NCBI GenBank assembly: GCA_035509415.1
Contig: DATJLQ010000155.1
Coordinates: forward strand, 1-28,159
DNA from: DATJLQ01 sp035509415
GTDB lineage: Bacteria > Pseudomonadota > Alphaproteobacteria > JACZXZ01
DNA length: 28,159 nucleotides
Reading direction: 5' to 3'
The stretch's first letter is position 1. Each line of letters starts with the position of its first letter. Positions 14,083-22,605 of this stretch are shown piece by piece. Position numbers and translations under genes: made by a program. The notes under the pieces are model-generated. The model was not told where the DNA came from. It was given only the letters and a program-made list of their open reading frames with translations, and ran no database searches.

Positions 14083-15651
14083 ATGGCGAACGTGGAAAAG
14101 TCCCATTCCCAAACGGAAACGGGCGAGATCGGTGGGGTTTCCACCATGCTCCACACGGCGCGCATGCGCGCCGGGATCGAGCTCGGCGACGTGGCGGAGC
14201 GCTTGCGCATCCGCTTCGCCTATCTCGAGGCGATCGAGGAGGGGCGCTTCTCGGATTTGCCGGGTCCGACCTACGCGCTCGGTTTCGTGCGCGCCTATGC
14301 CGATTTCCTCGAGCTCGACGGGCGCGAGATCGTGCGCCAGTTCAAGGAGGAAGGGCAGGGGTTGAGCCGGCGCCAGGAGCTGGTGTTCCCCGAGCCGATC
14401 CAGGAGGGGCGCTTCCCCGGGACCCAGCTCGTGATCGCGGCCCTGGTGCTCGCGGGCCTCGTCTATGGCGGCTGGTACTATTGGCAGCATCGGCGCAACC
14501 ACACGATGGCCGAAGTGGCGCCGGTGCCCCCGAACCTCGCGGGCCTCATCCATCCGAAAGAGGCCGCGCGCGAAAAGCCCGCCGCCACGACTTCGACGTC
14601 GGCGAAGCCCGAGCCCGAGCCCGCGACCGAAGCCGCCTCGACGCAATCCGCCTCCGCGCCTACTACCTCTACGTCCACGCCCTCCACGCCCTCCACGCCC
14701 GCCGCTTCCTCGCCGCCGACGAGCGCTGCGATGGCGCCGACATCCGCGCCGTCATCGAATACCGCCGCGACGGCGCCGACCGCGGCCAGCGAGACGAGCA
14801 CGGCGAACGGAGGGTCGTCCGCCTCGACGGCGCCCACGCAGCCCGAGGATCAGGACACGGTCCCGCAGGCGCCGACGCCGCTCGCCACGACGACGAGCAA
14901 CGCGCCCGCCGGGTCGGCGTCCGAAGCGACACCGTCCGCGAGCGCGCCCGAGACATCGAGTGCCGCGTCCGCGGCGCCGGAATCGTCGACGCCGGAATCG
15001 TCGACGCCGGAATCGTCGAATGCGGAATCCTCGAAGACCGAATCCGCGAGCAGCGGCGCGTCCGCGCCGTCGATGCCGGTCGCGGAAATTCCCAAGCCCG
15101 AGCCGCCGCCCACGCGCACCTCATCGAATTCGGCCGCGCCGGGCGCGATCGCGCCGACGAGCGCCAAGACGATCTCGGCCAATTCGGAATCCGCGCCGGC
15201 CGCGAAGACCGAAGCGGCCAAGGCGACCAAGGCGGAGACGGCTAAGGCCCAAGCGACAAAAGCCCAAGCGACAAAAGCCGAGACGGCGCAACCCGCTTCG
15301 GCCGCCAAGGCACCCGCTTCCGAGGCGCAGCTCGCGGCACGTCCGAGCGAGCCCCATATCTTCAGCGCCGTCGAGGGCGGCTCCCAGGTGACCCTCATCG
15401 CGCGGCAGGACAGCTGGCTCCAGGTGCGCGACAAGACCGGCCAGGTCATCTGGACCCGCATCCTGCGCGCGGGCGAAAGCTACAAGGTGCCGAACGAGCC
15501 GGGCCTCACGCTCGCGACCGGGAACGCGGGCGCCCTCGAGGTCACGGTCGACGGGAAATCGGTGCCCGCCTTGGGCGCCGTGGGGGCGGTCCGGCGCAAC
15601 ATCTCGCTCGATCCGGCGAAGCTCGTGGCCGGTACCGCGGCAGGCCAATAG
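14083..15651 (+). CDS. rodZ: RodZ-like helix-turn-helix membrane protein with DUF4115 domain
   Basis: The product is 522 aa from the ATG at 14083 (AAGAGAG upstream); ATG 14059 would add eight residues. Residues about 20-90 form the RodZ-type HTH (LRIRFAYLEAIEEGRFSDLPG, ALGFVRAYADFL). One membrane helix spans about 114-134 and is followed by WQHRR. Residues about 140-425 are a low-complexity Ser/Thr/Ala/Pro/Glu/Lys linker, and the C-terminus (about 430-515) is a DUF4115 domain with TLIARQDSWLQVRD and RILRAGESYKVP. RodZ links MreB to the cell-wall elongation machinery; the DUF4115 domain is periplasmic. The usual length is about 300-400 aa, so this linker is unusually long. It lies one gene before ispG, as rodZ does in enterobacteria. 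Confidence 0.9.
   Translation: MANVEKSHSQTETGEIGGVSTMLHTARMRAGIELGDVAERLRIRFAYLEAIEEGRFSDLPGPTYALGFVRAYADFLELDGREIVRQFKEEGQGLSRRQELVFPEPIQEGRFPGTQLVIAALVLAGLVYGGWYYWQHRRNHTMAEVAPVPPNLAGLIHPKEAAREKPAATTSTSAKPEPEPATEAASTQSASAPTTSTSTPSTPSTPAASSPPTSAAMAPTSAPSSNTAATAPTAASETSTANGGSSASTAPTQPEDQDTVPQAPTPLATTTSNAPAGSASEATPSASAPETSSAASAAPESSTPESSTPESSNAESSKTESASSGASAPSMPVAEIPKPEPPPTRTSSNSAAPGAIAPTSAKTISANSESAPAAKTEAAKATKAETAKAQATKAQATKAETAQPASAAKAPASEAQLAARPSEPHIFSAVEGGSQVTLIARQDSWLQVRDKTGQVIWTRILRAGESYKVPNEPGLTLATGNAGALEVTVDGKSVPALGAVGAVRRNISLDPAKLVAGTAAGQ
14976..15020 (+). repeat. In-frame 15-base minisatellite in the rodZ linker (three copies)
   Basis: The unit GCCGGAATCGTCGAC is repeated at 14976-14990, 14991-15005 and, with one change, 15006-15020; degenerate units continue to about 15050. 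It encodes a five-residue PESST-type repeat. The period is a multiple of three, so slippage would change linker length without breaking the frame. Confidence 0.85.
15248..15277 (+). repeat. In-frame 15-base repeat in the rodZ linker (two perfect copies)
   Basis: CCCAAGCGACAAAAG occurs at 15248-15262 and 15263-15277 and encodes AQATK-type units inside an Ala/Lys/Thr-rich stretch. It is a second, different minisatellite in the same linker. Confidence 0.85.
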
Positions 15652-15680
15652 ACGCGGCGCCTAAAGCCGCCGGGCCACGC

Positions 15681-15710
15681 TTGTCGGGGTGCCGGTACGA
15701 GACCTATATC
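15681..15710 (+). promoter_or_regulatory. Probable ispG promoter
   Basis: TTGTCG at 15681-15686 and TATATC at 15705-15710 are 18 bases apart, 211 bases before the ispG ATG. A second AT-rich TATAAC at 15803-15808 without a good -35 is an alternative closer promoter. The 269-base gap between rodZ and ispG holds no convincing gene. Confidence 0.5.
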
Positions 15711-15920
15711 GAGGTGGCTCAAAAGGGCTGAAACGGGCCGGAGACGGCCGGTTTCCGCCGGGGCTCTCGGCCGCGAAGCTGGTTTGGGGCGGGCTTTTGC
15801 GCTATAACCCGGACCAATTCAGGGAATGAGGCCTCGGGCCCGTCAAGCGCCTCGGGCCGCTCGATCCCCCAGGCCGCGCCCCCGAGCGAAGCAACGCAGC
15901 AAGCGAGACAGGAATCGATC

Positions 15921-17063
15921 ATGAGTGTGCGTCCCTACCGCGACATAATCCGGCGCAAGAGCCGCCAGATCCACGTGGGCAAGGTGCCCGTCGGCGGCAA
16001 CGCGCCGATCGCGGTCCAGACCATGACCAACACGCTCACGGCGGACGCCGCGGCGACCATCGCCCAGGTGCGCGCGGCCGAGGCCGCGGGCGCCGACATC
16101 GTGCGCGTCTCCTGCCCGGACGAGGAATCGACCGCGGCCCTCAAGGAGATCGTGCGCGCGGTCAAGGTGCCGATCGTGGCCGACATCCATTTCCACTACA
16201 AGCGCGCGATCGAGGCGGCCGAGGCGGGCGCCGCGTGCCTGCGCGTCAATCCCGGCAACATCGGCGGCCAGGCGCGCGTGCGCGAGGTCGTGAAGGCCGC
16301 GCGCGACCATGGCTGCTCGATGCGCATCGGCGTCAACGCCGGGAGCCTCGAGCGCGAGCTGCTCGAGAAATACGGCGAGCCGTGTCCCGAGGCGCTGGTC
16401 GAAAGCGCGCTCAGCCACGCCAAGATGCTCGAGGACGAGGATTTCCGCGAGTTCAAGATCAGCGTCAAGGCATCGGACGTGTTCCTCGCGGTCGCCGCCT
16501 ATCAGGGCCTCGCGGACGCGTGCGACTATCCGCTCCATCTCGGCATCACCGAGGCGGGCGGCTTGCGCATCGGCACCATCAAGTCCTCGATCGGCATGGG
16601 CTCGCTGCTGTGGGCCGGCATCGGCGACACGATTCGCGTCTCGCTCTCGGCCGACCCGGTCGAGGAGGTCAAGGTCGGCTTCGACATGCTGAAGGCACTC
16701 GGCCTCCGCTCGCGCGGCGTGAACCTGGTCTCGTGTCCCTCCTGCGCGCGCCAGAACTTCAACGTCATCCCGACCGTCGAGAAGCTCGAGCAGCGCCTCG
16801 CGCACATCACGACGCCCCTGACGCTCTCGGTCATCGGCTGCGTCGTCAACGGCCCCGGCGAGGCGCGCGAGACCATGATCGGCCTCACCGGCGGGGGCAA
16901 GACCTCGCACCAGGTCTACATCAACGGCGAGAAGCACCACGTGCTGCACGGCTCGGACGACGAGATCGTCGACCATCTGGTCGAGCTGGTCGAGAAGCGC
17001 GCCGCCGAAATCGAAGCCGAGAAGGCAAAGCGGGAAGCCGAGCGGCGTTCCGCCGCCGAGTAG
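15921..17063 (+). CDS. ispG: 4-hydroxy-3-methylbut-2-enyl diphosphate synthase (flavodoxin), IspG/GcpE
   Basis: The product is 380 aa with a TIM-barrel start (PIAVQTMTNTLTADAAAT, VRVSCPDEES, VADIHFHY) and a C-terminal iron-sulfur domain. The 4Fe-4S ligands are C272, C275 (SCPSCARQNFN) and C307, with E314 (VIGCVVNGPGEA). It converts methylerythritol cyclodiphosphate to HMBPP, the sixth enzymatic step of the MEP isoprenoid pathway. The C-terminus has a Lys/Glu-rich helical tail. hisS starts 15 bases after the stop, an ispG-hisS pairing shared with enterobacteria. Confidence 0.97.
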   Translation: MSVRPYRDIIRRKSRQIHVGKVPVGGNAPIAVQTMTNTLTADAAATIAQVRAAEAAGADIVRVSCPDEESTAALKEIVRAVKVPIVADIHFHYKRAIEAAEAGAACLRVNPGNIGGQARVREVVKAARDHGCSMRIGVNAGSLERELLEKYGEPCPEALVESALSHAKMLEDEDFREFKISVKASDVFLAVAAYQGLADACDYPLHLGITEAGGLRIGTIKSSIGMGSLLWAGIGDTIRVSLSADPVEEVKVGFDMLKALGLRSRGVNLVSCPSCARQNFNVIPTVEKLEQRLAHITTPLTLSVIGCVVNGPGEARETMIGLTGGGKTSHQVYINGEKHHVLHGSDDEIVDHLVELVEKRAAEIEAEKAKREAERRSAAE

Positions 17064-17078
17064 GACGGAGCCCGATCC

Positions 17079-18323
17079 TTGAAAGCGCTGCAGCCGGTCC
17101 GGGGCACGCGCGATCTGTTGCCCGACGAAAGCCGGCGCCTGCGCCACGTGGTCGAGACCGGCCGCGCGACCGCGGCGCTCTACGGCTATCAGGAAATCGC
17201 GACTCCGATCTTCGAGTTCACCGAGGTGTTCAGCCGCACGCTCGGCGACACGTCCGACGTGGTCACCAAGGAGATGTACAGCTTCGCCGACCGCGGCGGC
17301 GAGAGCCTGACCCTTCGTCCCGAGGGTACCGCGGGCGTGATGCGCGCCGTGGTCTCGGGCGGGCTCGCGCAGAACCTGCCGCTCAAGTTCTTCTATGCCG
17401 GCCCGATGTTCCGCTACGACCGGCCGCAAAAGGGACGCTACCGCCAGTTCCACCAGATCGGCATCGAGCTCTTGGGCGTTCCCGAGCCCGAGGGCGACGT
17501 CGAGACGATCGCCCTGGGGGCGCATATCCTCGCATCCCTCGGCGTGCTCGGGAAATGCGTGCTCGAGCTCAATACGCTCGGCGACGGTGCGAGCCGCGCC
17601 GACTATCGCGCGGCATTGGTCGGGTATTTCGAGCGCCACGAGGCCAAGCTCTCCGAGGAGAGCCGCCAACGCCTGAAGCAGAACCCGCTGCGCATCCTCG
17701 ATTCGAAGGATCCGGGCGACCGCGCGCTCATCGAGGGTGCACCGGTCTATTCCGATTATCTCAACGAGGCGTCGCGCGACTTTTTCGCGACCGTCCGGCG
17801 CGGGCTCGAGGCGATCGGCGTCGCCCATACGCTCAATCCGCGCATCGTGCGCGGCCTCGATTACTACTGCCACACGGTGTTCGAGTTCACGACCGACGCG
17901 CTCGGCGCGCAGGGTGCCGTGCTCGCGGGCGGCCGCTACGACGGGCTATCCGAGACCATGGGCGGGCCGAGTGTCCCGGGCGTCGGCTGGGCCGCGGGCG
18001 TCGACCGGCTCGCGTTGCTCGAGGACTCCGTGCCCGCACCCGCGCGGCCCGTGGCGGTGATCCCGATCGGCCAAGAGGCGGAGGCGGCGGCGCAACGCAT
18101 CGCGCGCGATCTGCGTTACGCGGGGGTGGCGGTCGAGCTCGGCTTCCGCGGTAATCTGAAGCGGCGCCTGCAACGCGCGGACAAGCTCGGCGCGCGCGCG
18201 GCGATCCTCTTGGGCGAGGACGAGCTTAAGCGCGGCAGCGCCACGCTGCGCGATCTCGACAGCGGCGCGCAGACCGAGGTGCCGCTCGGCGCCCTCGTCG
18301 ATCGCCTGGCACGGGAGCGATAG
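17079..18323 (+). CDS. hisS: Histidyl-tRNA synthetase
   Basis: The product is 414 aa starting at TTG 17079, with GGAG at 17067-17070 eight bases upstream; the protein begins with the expected LQPVRGTRDLLPDE. Class II features are motif 2 (FRYDRPQKGRYRQFHQ, 111-126), the histidine-specific RGLDYY (258-263), GGRYDGL (284-290) and motif 3 (GVGWAAGVDRL, 301-311). The anticodon-binding domain occupies about 322-414. It charges tRNA-His in the cytoplasm. hemA starts 6 bases after its stop. Confidence 0.97.
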   Translation: MKALQPVRGTRDLLPDESRRLRHVVETGRATAALYGYQEIATPIFEFTEVFSRTLGDTSDVVTKEMYSFADRGGESLTLRPEGTAGVMRAVVSGGLAQNLPLKFFYAGPMFRYDRPQKGRYRQFHQIGIELLGVPEPEGDVETIALGAHILASLGVLGKCVLELNTLGDGASRADYRAALVGYFERHEAKLSEESRQRLKQNPLRILDSKDPGDRALIEGAPVYSDYLNEASRDFFATVRRGLEAIGVAHTLNPRIVRGLDYYCHTVFEFTTDALGAQGAVLAGGRYDGLSETMGGPSVPGVGWAAGVDRLALLEDSVPAPARPVAVIPIGQEAEAAAQRIARDLRYAGVAVELGFRGNLKRRLQRADKLGARAAILLGEDELKRGSATLRDLDSGAQTEVPLGALVDRLARER

Positions 18324-18329
18324 CGAACC

Positions 18330-19628
18330 ATGGCCGGCGGCGCATCTGCGCCGGCCCAATACGTCGTGGTCGGCGCCAATCATCGGTCGAGCAGCGTCAC
18401 CCTCCGCGATGCCATCTTCGTCGAGGATGGGGCGGCGCCCGCGTTGCTGCGCGCCCTCATGGGCGCCGGCTTCGAGGAGGCGCTCCTGCTTTCGACCTGC
18501 GACCGGGTCGAGATCCAGGGACGGACGCGCGATCCCGAGACCGCGCGCGCGGCCGTGGCCCGGGCGCTTGGCGCGCATGGCGGGGTCGAGCCCCAGTCGC
18601 TCGCGGCGTCGCTTTATCTCGAGACGGGCGCCGCGGCACTCAAGCACATGTTCGCGGTGGCCGCGTCCCTCGACAGCGCGGTTTTGGGCGAGCCCCAGGT
18701 CCTGGGCCAGGTCAAGGCCGCGCATCGCCTCGCGCGCGACGCGGGCACGGTCGCGAGCGCGCTCGAGGCCGCGATCCAGGCCGCCTTTGGGGCGGCGAAG
18801 CGCGTACGCAGCGAGACCGCGATCGCCCAGGGCCCGGTCTCGATCGTCGCCTCGGCGGTCGAGCTCGCGCGCGAGGTTCATGGCGATTTGGCGCCGCTTG
18901 CGGCCTTGCTGATCGGCACCGGCGACATGGGCCAGCTCATGGCCGAGGAGCTTCAACGCGCGGGCCTCGGCCAGGTCCTGGTCGCCGCCCCCAAGCTCGC
19001 GCGCGCGGCCGAGCTCGCGCGCCAGCTCGGCGGCCATTTCGCCGATTTCGAGACGCTCGCGGCCCGGCTCACCGACGCCGACATCGTGATCGCCTGCGCG
19101 GGCTCGGGGCGCTATCTGGTGACCCAGGAGATGATGGAGCAGGCGTTGAAGCGGCGCCGGCGCCGGCCGGTCTATCTCATCGACCTCGGCGTGCCGAGCG
19201 ACGTCGAGCCGGGGGTGAACCGGGTCGACGACGCCTATCTCTACGATCTCGCCGATCTCGAGCGCTCGGCGCTCGCGGGCCAGGCGGGGCGCGCGCAGGC
19301 GTCGGACGCCGCCTGGCGCATCCTCGACGAGGAGCTCGCGTCCTTCCAGCGCCACCGCGCCGAGCGCGAGGCCGTGCCGGCGCTCGTCGCCTTGCGGCGC
19401 CATTTCGAATCCCAGCGCGAGCAGGTGCTGGCGCAGGCAGCGGGGCTGGATGCGGCCGAGGCGACGCGGCTCCTGGTCAACCGGCTCCTCCACGAGCCGT
19501 CCGAGGCGTTGCGCGCGCTCGCGGCCGAGCTGGGCGACAGGCGCGCGCGCGCCGAGGCGGAGGCGCTGCTGCGGCGCCTGTTCCGGCTGCCGCCCGATCC
19601 GTCCGGCTCGAGCCCCGACAAGGAGTGA
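18330..19628 (+). CDS. hemA: Glutamyl-tRNA reductase (C5 pathway of haem synthesis)
   Basis: The product is 432 aa. The catalytic cysteine is C57 in LLSTCDRVEIQG (Asn of the usual STCNR is Asp). Other hallmarks are GEPQVLGQVKAAHRLA, the Rossmann segment LLIGTGDMGQLMAEEL, and YLIDLGVPSDVEPGVN. It reduces glutamyl-tRNA to glutamate semialdehyde, the first committed step of tetrapyrrole synthesis by the C5 route. This is not the ALA synthase also called HemA in most alphaproteobacteria. The ribosome-binding site of prfA (AAGGAG) lies inside its last codons. The hemA-prfA-prmC order matches E. coli. Confidence 0.95.
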   Translation: MAGGASAPAQYVVVGANHRSSSVTLRDAIFVEDGAAPALLRALMGAGFEEALLLSTCDRVEIQGRTRDPETARAAVARALGAHGGVEPQSLAASLYLETGAAALKHMFAVAASLDSAVLGEPQVLGQVKAAHRLARDAGTVASALEAAIQAAFGAAKRVRSETAIAQGPVSIVASAVELAREVHGDLAPLAALLIGTGDMGQLMAEELQRAGLGQVLVAAPKLARAAELARQLGGHFADFETLAARLTDADIVIACAGSGRYLVTQEMMEQALKRRRRRPVYLIDLGVPSDVEPGVNRVDDAYLYDLADLERSALAGQAGRAQASDAAWRILDEELASFQRHRAEREAVPALVALRRHFESQREQVLAQAAGLDAAEATRLLVNRLLHEPSEALRALAAELGDRRARAEAEALLRRLFRLPPDPSGSSPDKE

Positions 19629-19635
19629 CGCGACC

Positions 19636-20709
19636 GTGAGTTTCGATCAAAAGCTCGATACCATCGTGAGCCGCTACCGCGAGATCGCGGCGAGCCTTTC
19701 GGGCGGCGGGCTCGACACGCCGTCGCTCACGCGCCTCTCGAAAGAATATGCCGACCTGACCCCCGTGGTCGCGAGCATCGACGCGCTCAAGAAGATGACC
19801 CGCGAGCTCGCCGATCTCGATTCGCTGATCGCCGACCCGAAGGCCGATGCCGAGATGCGCTCCCTCGCCGAGGCCGAGCAGCGCGAGCTCAAGGCGCGCT
19901 TGCCCGATCTCGAGAAGACGCTCCAGCGCATGCTGCTGCCCAAGGACGCGGCCGACGAAAAAAGCGCCATCCTCGAAATCCGCGCCGGCACCGGCGGCGA
20001 GGAGGCAGCGCTGTTCGCGGCCGATCTGTTCCGGATGTATCAGCGTTACGCCGACCTCCATGGCTGGAAGGTCGAGATGCTCGACCTCAGCGACACCGGC
20101 ATCGGCGGCTACAAGGAGGTGATCGCGTCGATCTCGGGACGCGGCGTGTTCGCGCGCCTCAAGTTCGAATCGGGCGTCCATCGCGTGCAGCGCGTGCCCG
20201 CGACCGAGGCGAGCGGGCGCATCCACACTTCGGCGGCGACGGTCGCGGTGCTGCCCGAGGCCGAGGAGGTCGACGTCCATATCGACGACAAGGATCTGCG
20301 CATCGACGTGTTCCGCTCGAGCGGCCCGGGCGGCCAGTCGGTCAACACGACCGATAGTGCCGTACGCATCACCCATTTGCCGACCGGCATCGTCGTGCAG
20401 CAGCAGGACGAGAAATCGCAGCACAAGAACAAGGCCAAGGCGCTCAAGATCCTGCGCGCGCGCCTCTACGAGGCCGAGCGCGAGAAGCGCGAGGCGGAGC
20501 GTGCCGCCGCGCGCAAGAGCCAGGTCGGCACCGGCGACCGCTCGGAGCGTATCCGCACCTACAATTTCCCCCAAGGCCGGGTCACCGATCACCGCATCAA
20601 TCTGACGCTTTACGATCTCGACCGGGTGCTCGCGGGCGATTCCCTCGACAAGCTGATCGACGCCCTCATCGCCGAGGACGAGGCCGCACGGCTTGCAGAG
20701 CTGCCATGA
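19636..20709 (+). CDS. prfA: Peptide chain release factor 1
   Basis: The product is 357 aa starting at GTG 19636, with AAGGAG at 19620-19625 inside the end of hemA; an upstream extension in frame lies wholly within hemA. RF1 signatures are the stop-codon-reading PAT tripeptide at 188-190 (UAA/UAG) and GGQ at 232-234 in SSGPGGQSVNTTDSAVR, which triggers peptide release in the ribosome. The N-terminal helical domain is complete. The last bases overlap the prmC start (ATGA), so its modifying enzyme is co-translated. Confidence 0.98.
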   Translation: MSFDQKLDTIVSRYREIAASLSGGGLDTPSLTRLSKEYADLTPVVASIDALKKMTRELADLDSLIADPKADAEMRSLAEAEQRELKARLPDLEKTLQRMLLPKDAADEKSAILEIRAGTGGEEAALFAADLFRMYQRYADLHGWKVEMLDLSDTGIGGYKEVIASISGRGVFARLKFESGVHRVQRVPATEASGRIHTSAATVAVLPEAEEVDVHIDDKDLRIDVFRSSGPGGQSVNTTDSAVRITHLPTGIVVQQQDEKSQHKNKAKALKILRARLYEAEREKREAERAAARKSQVGTGDRSERIRTYNFPQGRVTDHRINLTLYDLDRVLAGDSLDKLIDALIAEDEAARLAELP

Positions 20710-21662
20710 ATAAAATGCAAACCGATGGCTCGGCCGTTGCCGCGCGCGCGTTGAGCCTCGCCGACGCGATCGAGAGCGCTACGGGTCGCTTGGCCGCGGC
20801 GGGCATTCCGCGCGCGCGCTTCGAGGCGATGCTGCTGATGGAAAGCGCCATCGGGCTCGGGCGCGAGTGCTTGCTCGCCGAGCCCGCGCGGGCCCTCACG
20901 CAAGAGGAAACGGCGCGCCTCGAGGCCTTGGTCGAACGCCGCGCGCAACGCGAGCCGATGGCGCAGATCAGGGGAATGCGCGAATTCTGGAGCCTCGATT
21001 TCGCGGTCTCGCGCGCGACGCTGATCCCGCGGCCCGAGAGCGAAACCCTGATCGAGGGGGCGCTCGAGCGCGTCGCGGACCGAAATGCCGCCCTGCGCAT
21101 CCTCGATCTCGGCACCGGAAGCGGGTGCCTCCTTTTGGCACTGCTCGCCGAATTGCCGCGCGCAAGCGGCCTCGGCATCGACAAGAGCGAGGCGGCATGC
21201 GGGATTGCGCGCGACAATGCGCGCCGTCTCGGGCTCGAGGCGCGCGCCCGGTTCCAAACCGCCGATTGGACGGCGCCCGGATTCGGGGATGAAATCCGCG
21301 CCGCCGCATCCCATATGAAGAACGAGGCCGAAACGCACGCGGGCGCCGTGGTGCGCTTCGACCTCGCGATCTCCAATCCGCCCTATGTCGCCGACGCCGA
21401 GATCGAGGCGCTCGAGCCCGAGGTGCGGGATTACGAGCCGCGCGCGGCGCTCGCGGGCGGAAGCGACGGGCTCGATGCGTATCGGGCGCTGGCACCGCTC
21501 GTTCCCGCACTCCTTGCGCCCAAGGCCGTGGCGCTCTTCGAGATCGGCGCGGGCCAGGGACGCGAGGTCGAGGCGATCATGAGGGCTTCCGGGCTCGGTT
21601 CCACCGGCGTTTGGCGCGACCTTGCCGGGATCGAGCGCTGCCTTGGCTTCGCAAGCCCTTGA
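20706..21662 (+). CDS. prmC: Release factor glutamine methyltransferase PrmC
   Basis: The product is 318 aa, overlapping prfA by four bases (ATGA). It has the N-terminal helical domain with REFWSLDF, SAM motif I DLGTGSG at 134-140, and the substrate-binding NPPY at 224-227. PrmC N5-methylates the Gln of the GGQ motif in release factors, which speeds peptide release. It is about 40 residues longer than E. coli PrmC (277 aa). Most of the extra lies between TADWTAPGFG and RFDLAISNPPY (about 192-216) and looks like a local charged insertion. A second in-frame ATG lies two codons later. Confidence 0.95.
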   Translation: MNKMQTDGSAVAARALSLADAIESATGRLAAAGIPRARFEAMLLMESAIGLGRECLLAEPARALTQEETARLEALVERRAQREPMAQIRGMREFWSLDFAVSRATLIPRPESETLIEGALERVADRNAALRILDLGTGSGCLLLALLAELPRASGLGIDKSEAACGIARDNARRLGLEARARFQTADWTAPGFGDEIRAAASHMKNEAETHAGAVVRFDLAISNPPYVADAEIEALEPEVRDYEPRAALAGGSDGLDAYRALAPLVPALLAPKAVALFEIGAGQGREVEAIMRASGLGSTGVWRDLAGIERCLGFASP

Positions 21663-21908
21663 CAAACCTGTCGGGGACGCTAGGGAGCGCGTCCGGGAGG
21701 CCGCAAAATGGGTAGCGTGGGGGACGGCTTTCTGCTATGAGGGATTCGGCGCGTTTGGAAGCGCGCAACCAAATCAGACAACAAGCCCGGTCGAGGTCGC
21801 GTCGTGAGGACACTGAGGGGTGTCCGCGAGCGGGCTCCGCAGACAAACTGCGAGTATCGAAGAACGAGCGCAACGGAACCGTAATTTCAACATCGATGTG
21901 ATGGTGCG
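21663..21908 (+). other. Structured leader/intergenic region upstream of the DUF4167 gene
   Basis: This 246-base gap holds no gene. A perfect TTGACA overlaps the prmC stop (21659-21664) but has no good -10 partner; TATGAG at 21736-21741 is a possible -10 without a good -35. Two hairpins follow: GGACAC-TGAGGG-GTGTCC (21808-21825) and GCAG-ACAAA-CTGC (21839-21851). These suggest a folded 5' leader about 60-100 bases before the start codon. Confidence 0.45.
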
Positions 21909-22535
21909 ATGAGACCAGGTCCCAACGCAAAAAGATCGCGCGGGCGCGGCAATGGCGGCCCGGGCGGAAACATGGGCGGCAACAACATGGGCGGCGGACG
22001 GCGCCAGAACGTGCCGCTTCGCCTCCAGACGATGGACTCGAGCGGGCCGACCGGAAAGCTGCGCGGCAACGCCTACCAGCTCCACGAGAAGTATCTCGGC
22101 CTCGCGCGCGACGCCCACTCCTCGGGCGACCGCGTCGCCGCCGAGAACTACTTCCAGCATGCGGAGCACTACTACCGCATCATCAACGCCTCGGGCGGGC
22201 AGACCTCGCGCCACGATTTCGACGCCTTCGAGAACAGCGACGGCGAGCAGCCCGAGATCCCGCAGAACTATCAGCCGAACGGCGGTCAGCCGCAGCCCTA
22301 CAACCAGCCCTACAATCAGCCCAACGCGCCGATGCACGGCCAGCCGCAACCGCAGCCGCAAACGCACGGCCAGCCTCACGGCCAGCCGCAATATCACGGC
22401 AACAATCACGGCCAGGGCGGCCAGGGCAACGGGCCGGCACACGGGCCGGGCCCGAACGGCGGCCAGCCCTCGGGCGGCAATCAGCCGCAGCCTTCGGGCA
22501 ACCCGAACGACCGCAACGACCGCCAGCCTTACTGA
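21909..22535 (+). CDS. DUF4167 domain protein, RNA-binding-like, with Gln/His/Pro/Gly-rich tail
   Basis: The product is 208 aa. The N-terminus is basic and RG/GN-rich (MRPGPNAKRSRGRGN, then GGNMGGNN), a feature of nucleic-acid-binding tails. Residues about 38-100 form the conserved DUF4167 core with GKLRGNAYQLHEKYLGLARDA and AENYFQHAEHYYRIIN, tetratricopeptide-like helices. The remaining half is low complexity, rich in Gln, Pro, His, Asn and Gly, and probably disordered. The family is nearly confined to alphaproteobacteria; function unknown, RNA binding inferred. The neighbourhood prmC-DUF4167-clpB is typical. No strong ribosome-binding site is visible. Confidence 0.92.
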   Translation: MRPGPNAKRSRGRGNGGPGGNMGGNNMGGGRRQNVPLRLQTMDSSGPTGKLRGNAYQLHEKYLGLARDAHSSGDRVAAENYFQHAEHYYRIINASGGQTSRHDFDAFENSDGEQPEIPQNYQPNGGQPQPYNQPYNQPNAPMHGQPQPQPQTHGQPHGQPQYHGNNHGQGGQGNGPAHGPGPNGGQPSGGNQPQPSGNPNDRNDRQPY

Positions 22536-22549
22536 TCGAATTTTAGTAT

Positions 22550-22581
22550 CGAGCTTGAACTCGTCGCGCGCGTGAGCGCGC
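22550..22581. terminator. Hairpins between convergent DUF4167 and patatin genes
   Basis: CGAG-CTTGAA-CTCG (22550-22563) is followed by GCGCGC-GTGA-GCGCGC (22566-22581), a perfect stem closed by a GNRA-type loop. They lie in the 70-base gap between converging genes. No T-run is present, so factor-independent termination is uncertain. Confidence 0.4.
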
Positions 22582-22605
22582 CGGCGTAGCGGTCGAGCGC
22601 GCGTC

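Noticed and set aside
15843..17873. Long antisense frame opposite ispG and hisS
   Set aside because: Both sense genes are complete, with catalytic motifs; the antisense product has no recognisable domain.
18495..18512. Loss of function of glutamyl-tRNA reductase from Asp in place of Asn in STCNR
   Set aside because: The catalytic Cys is kept and the Asp form is, as I recall, seen in other alphaproteobacterial enzymes.
21659..21741. Strong sigma-70 promoter using the perfect TTGACA at the prmC stop
   Set aside because: No acceptable -10 at 16-18 bases; the next candidate -10 is far downstream.
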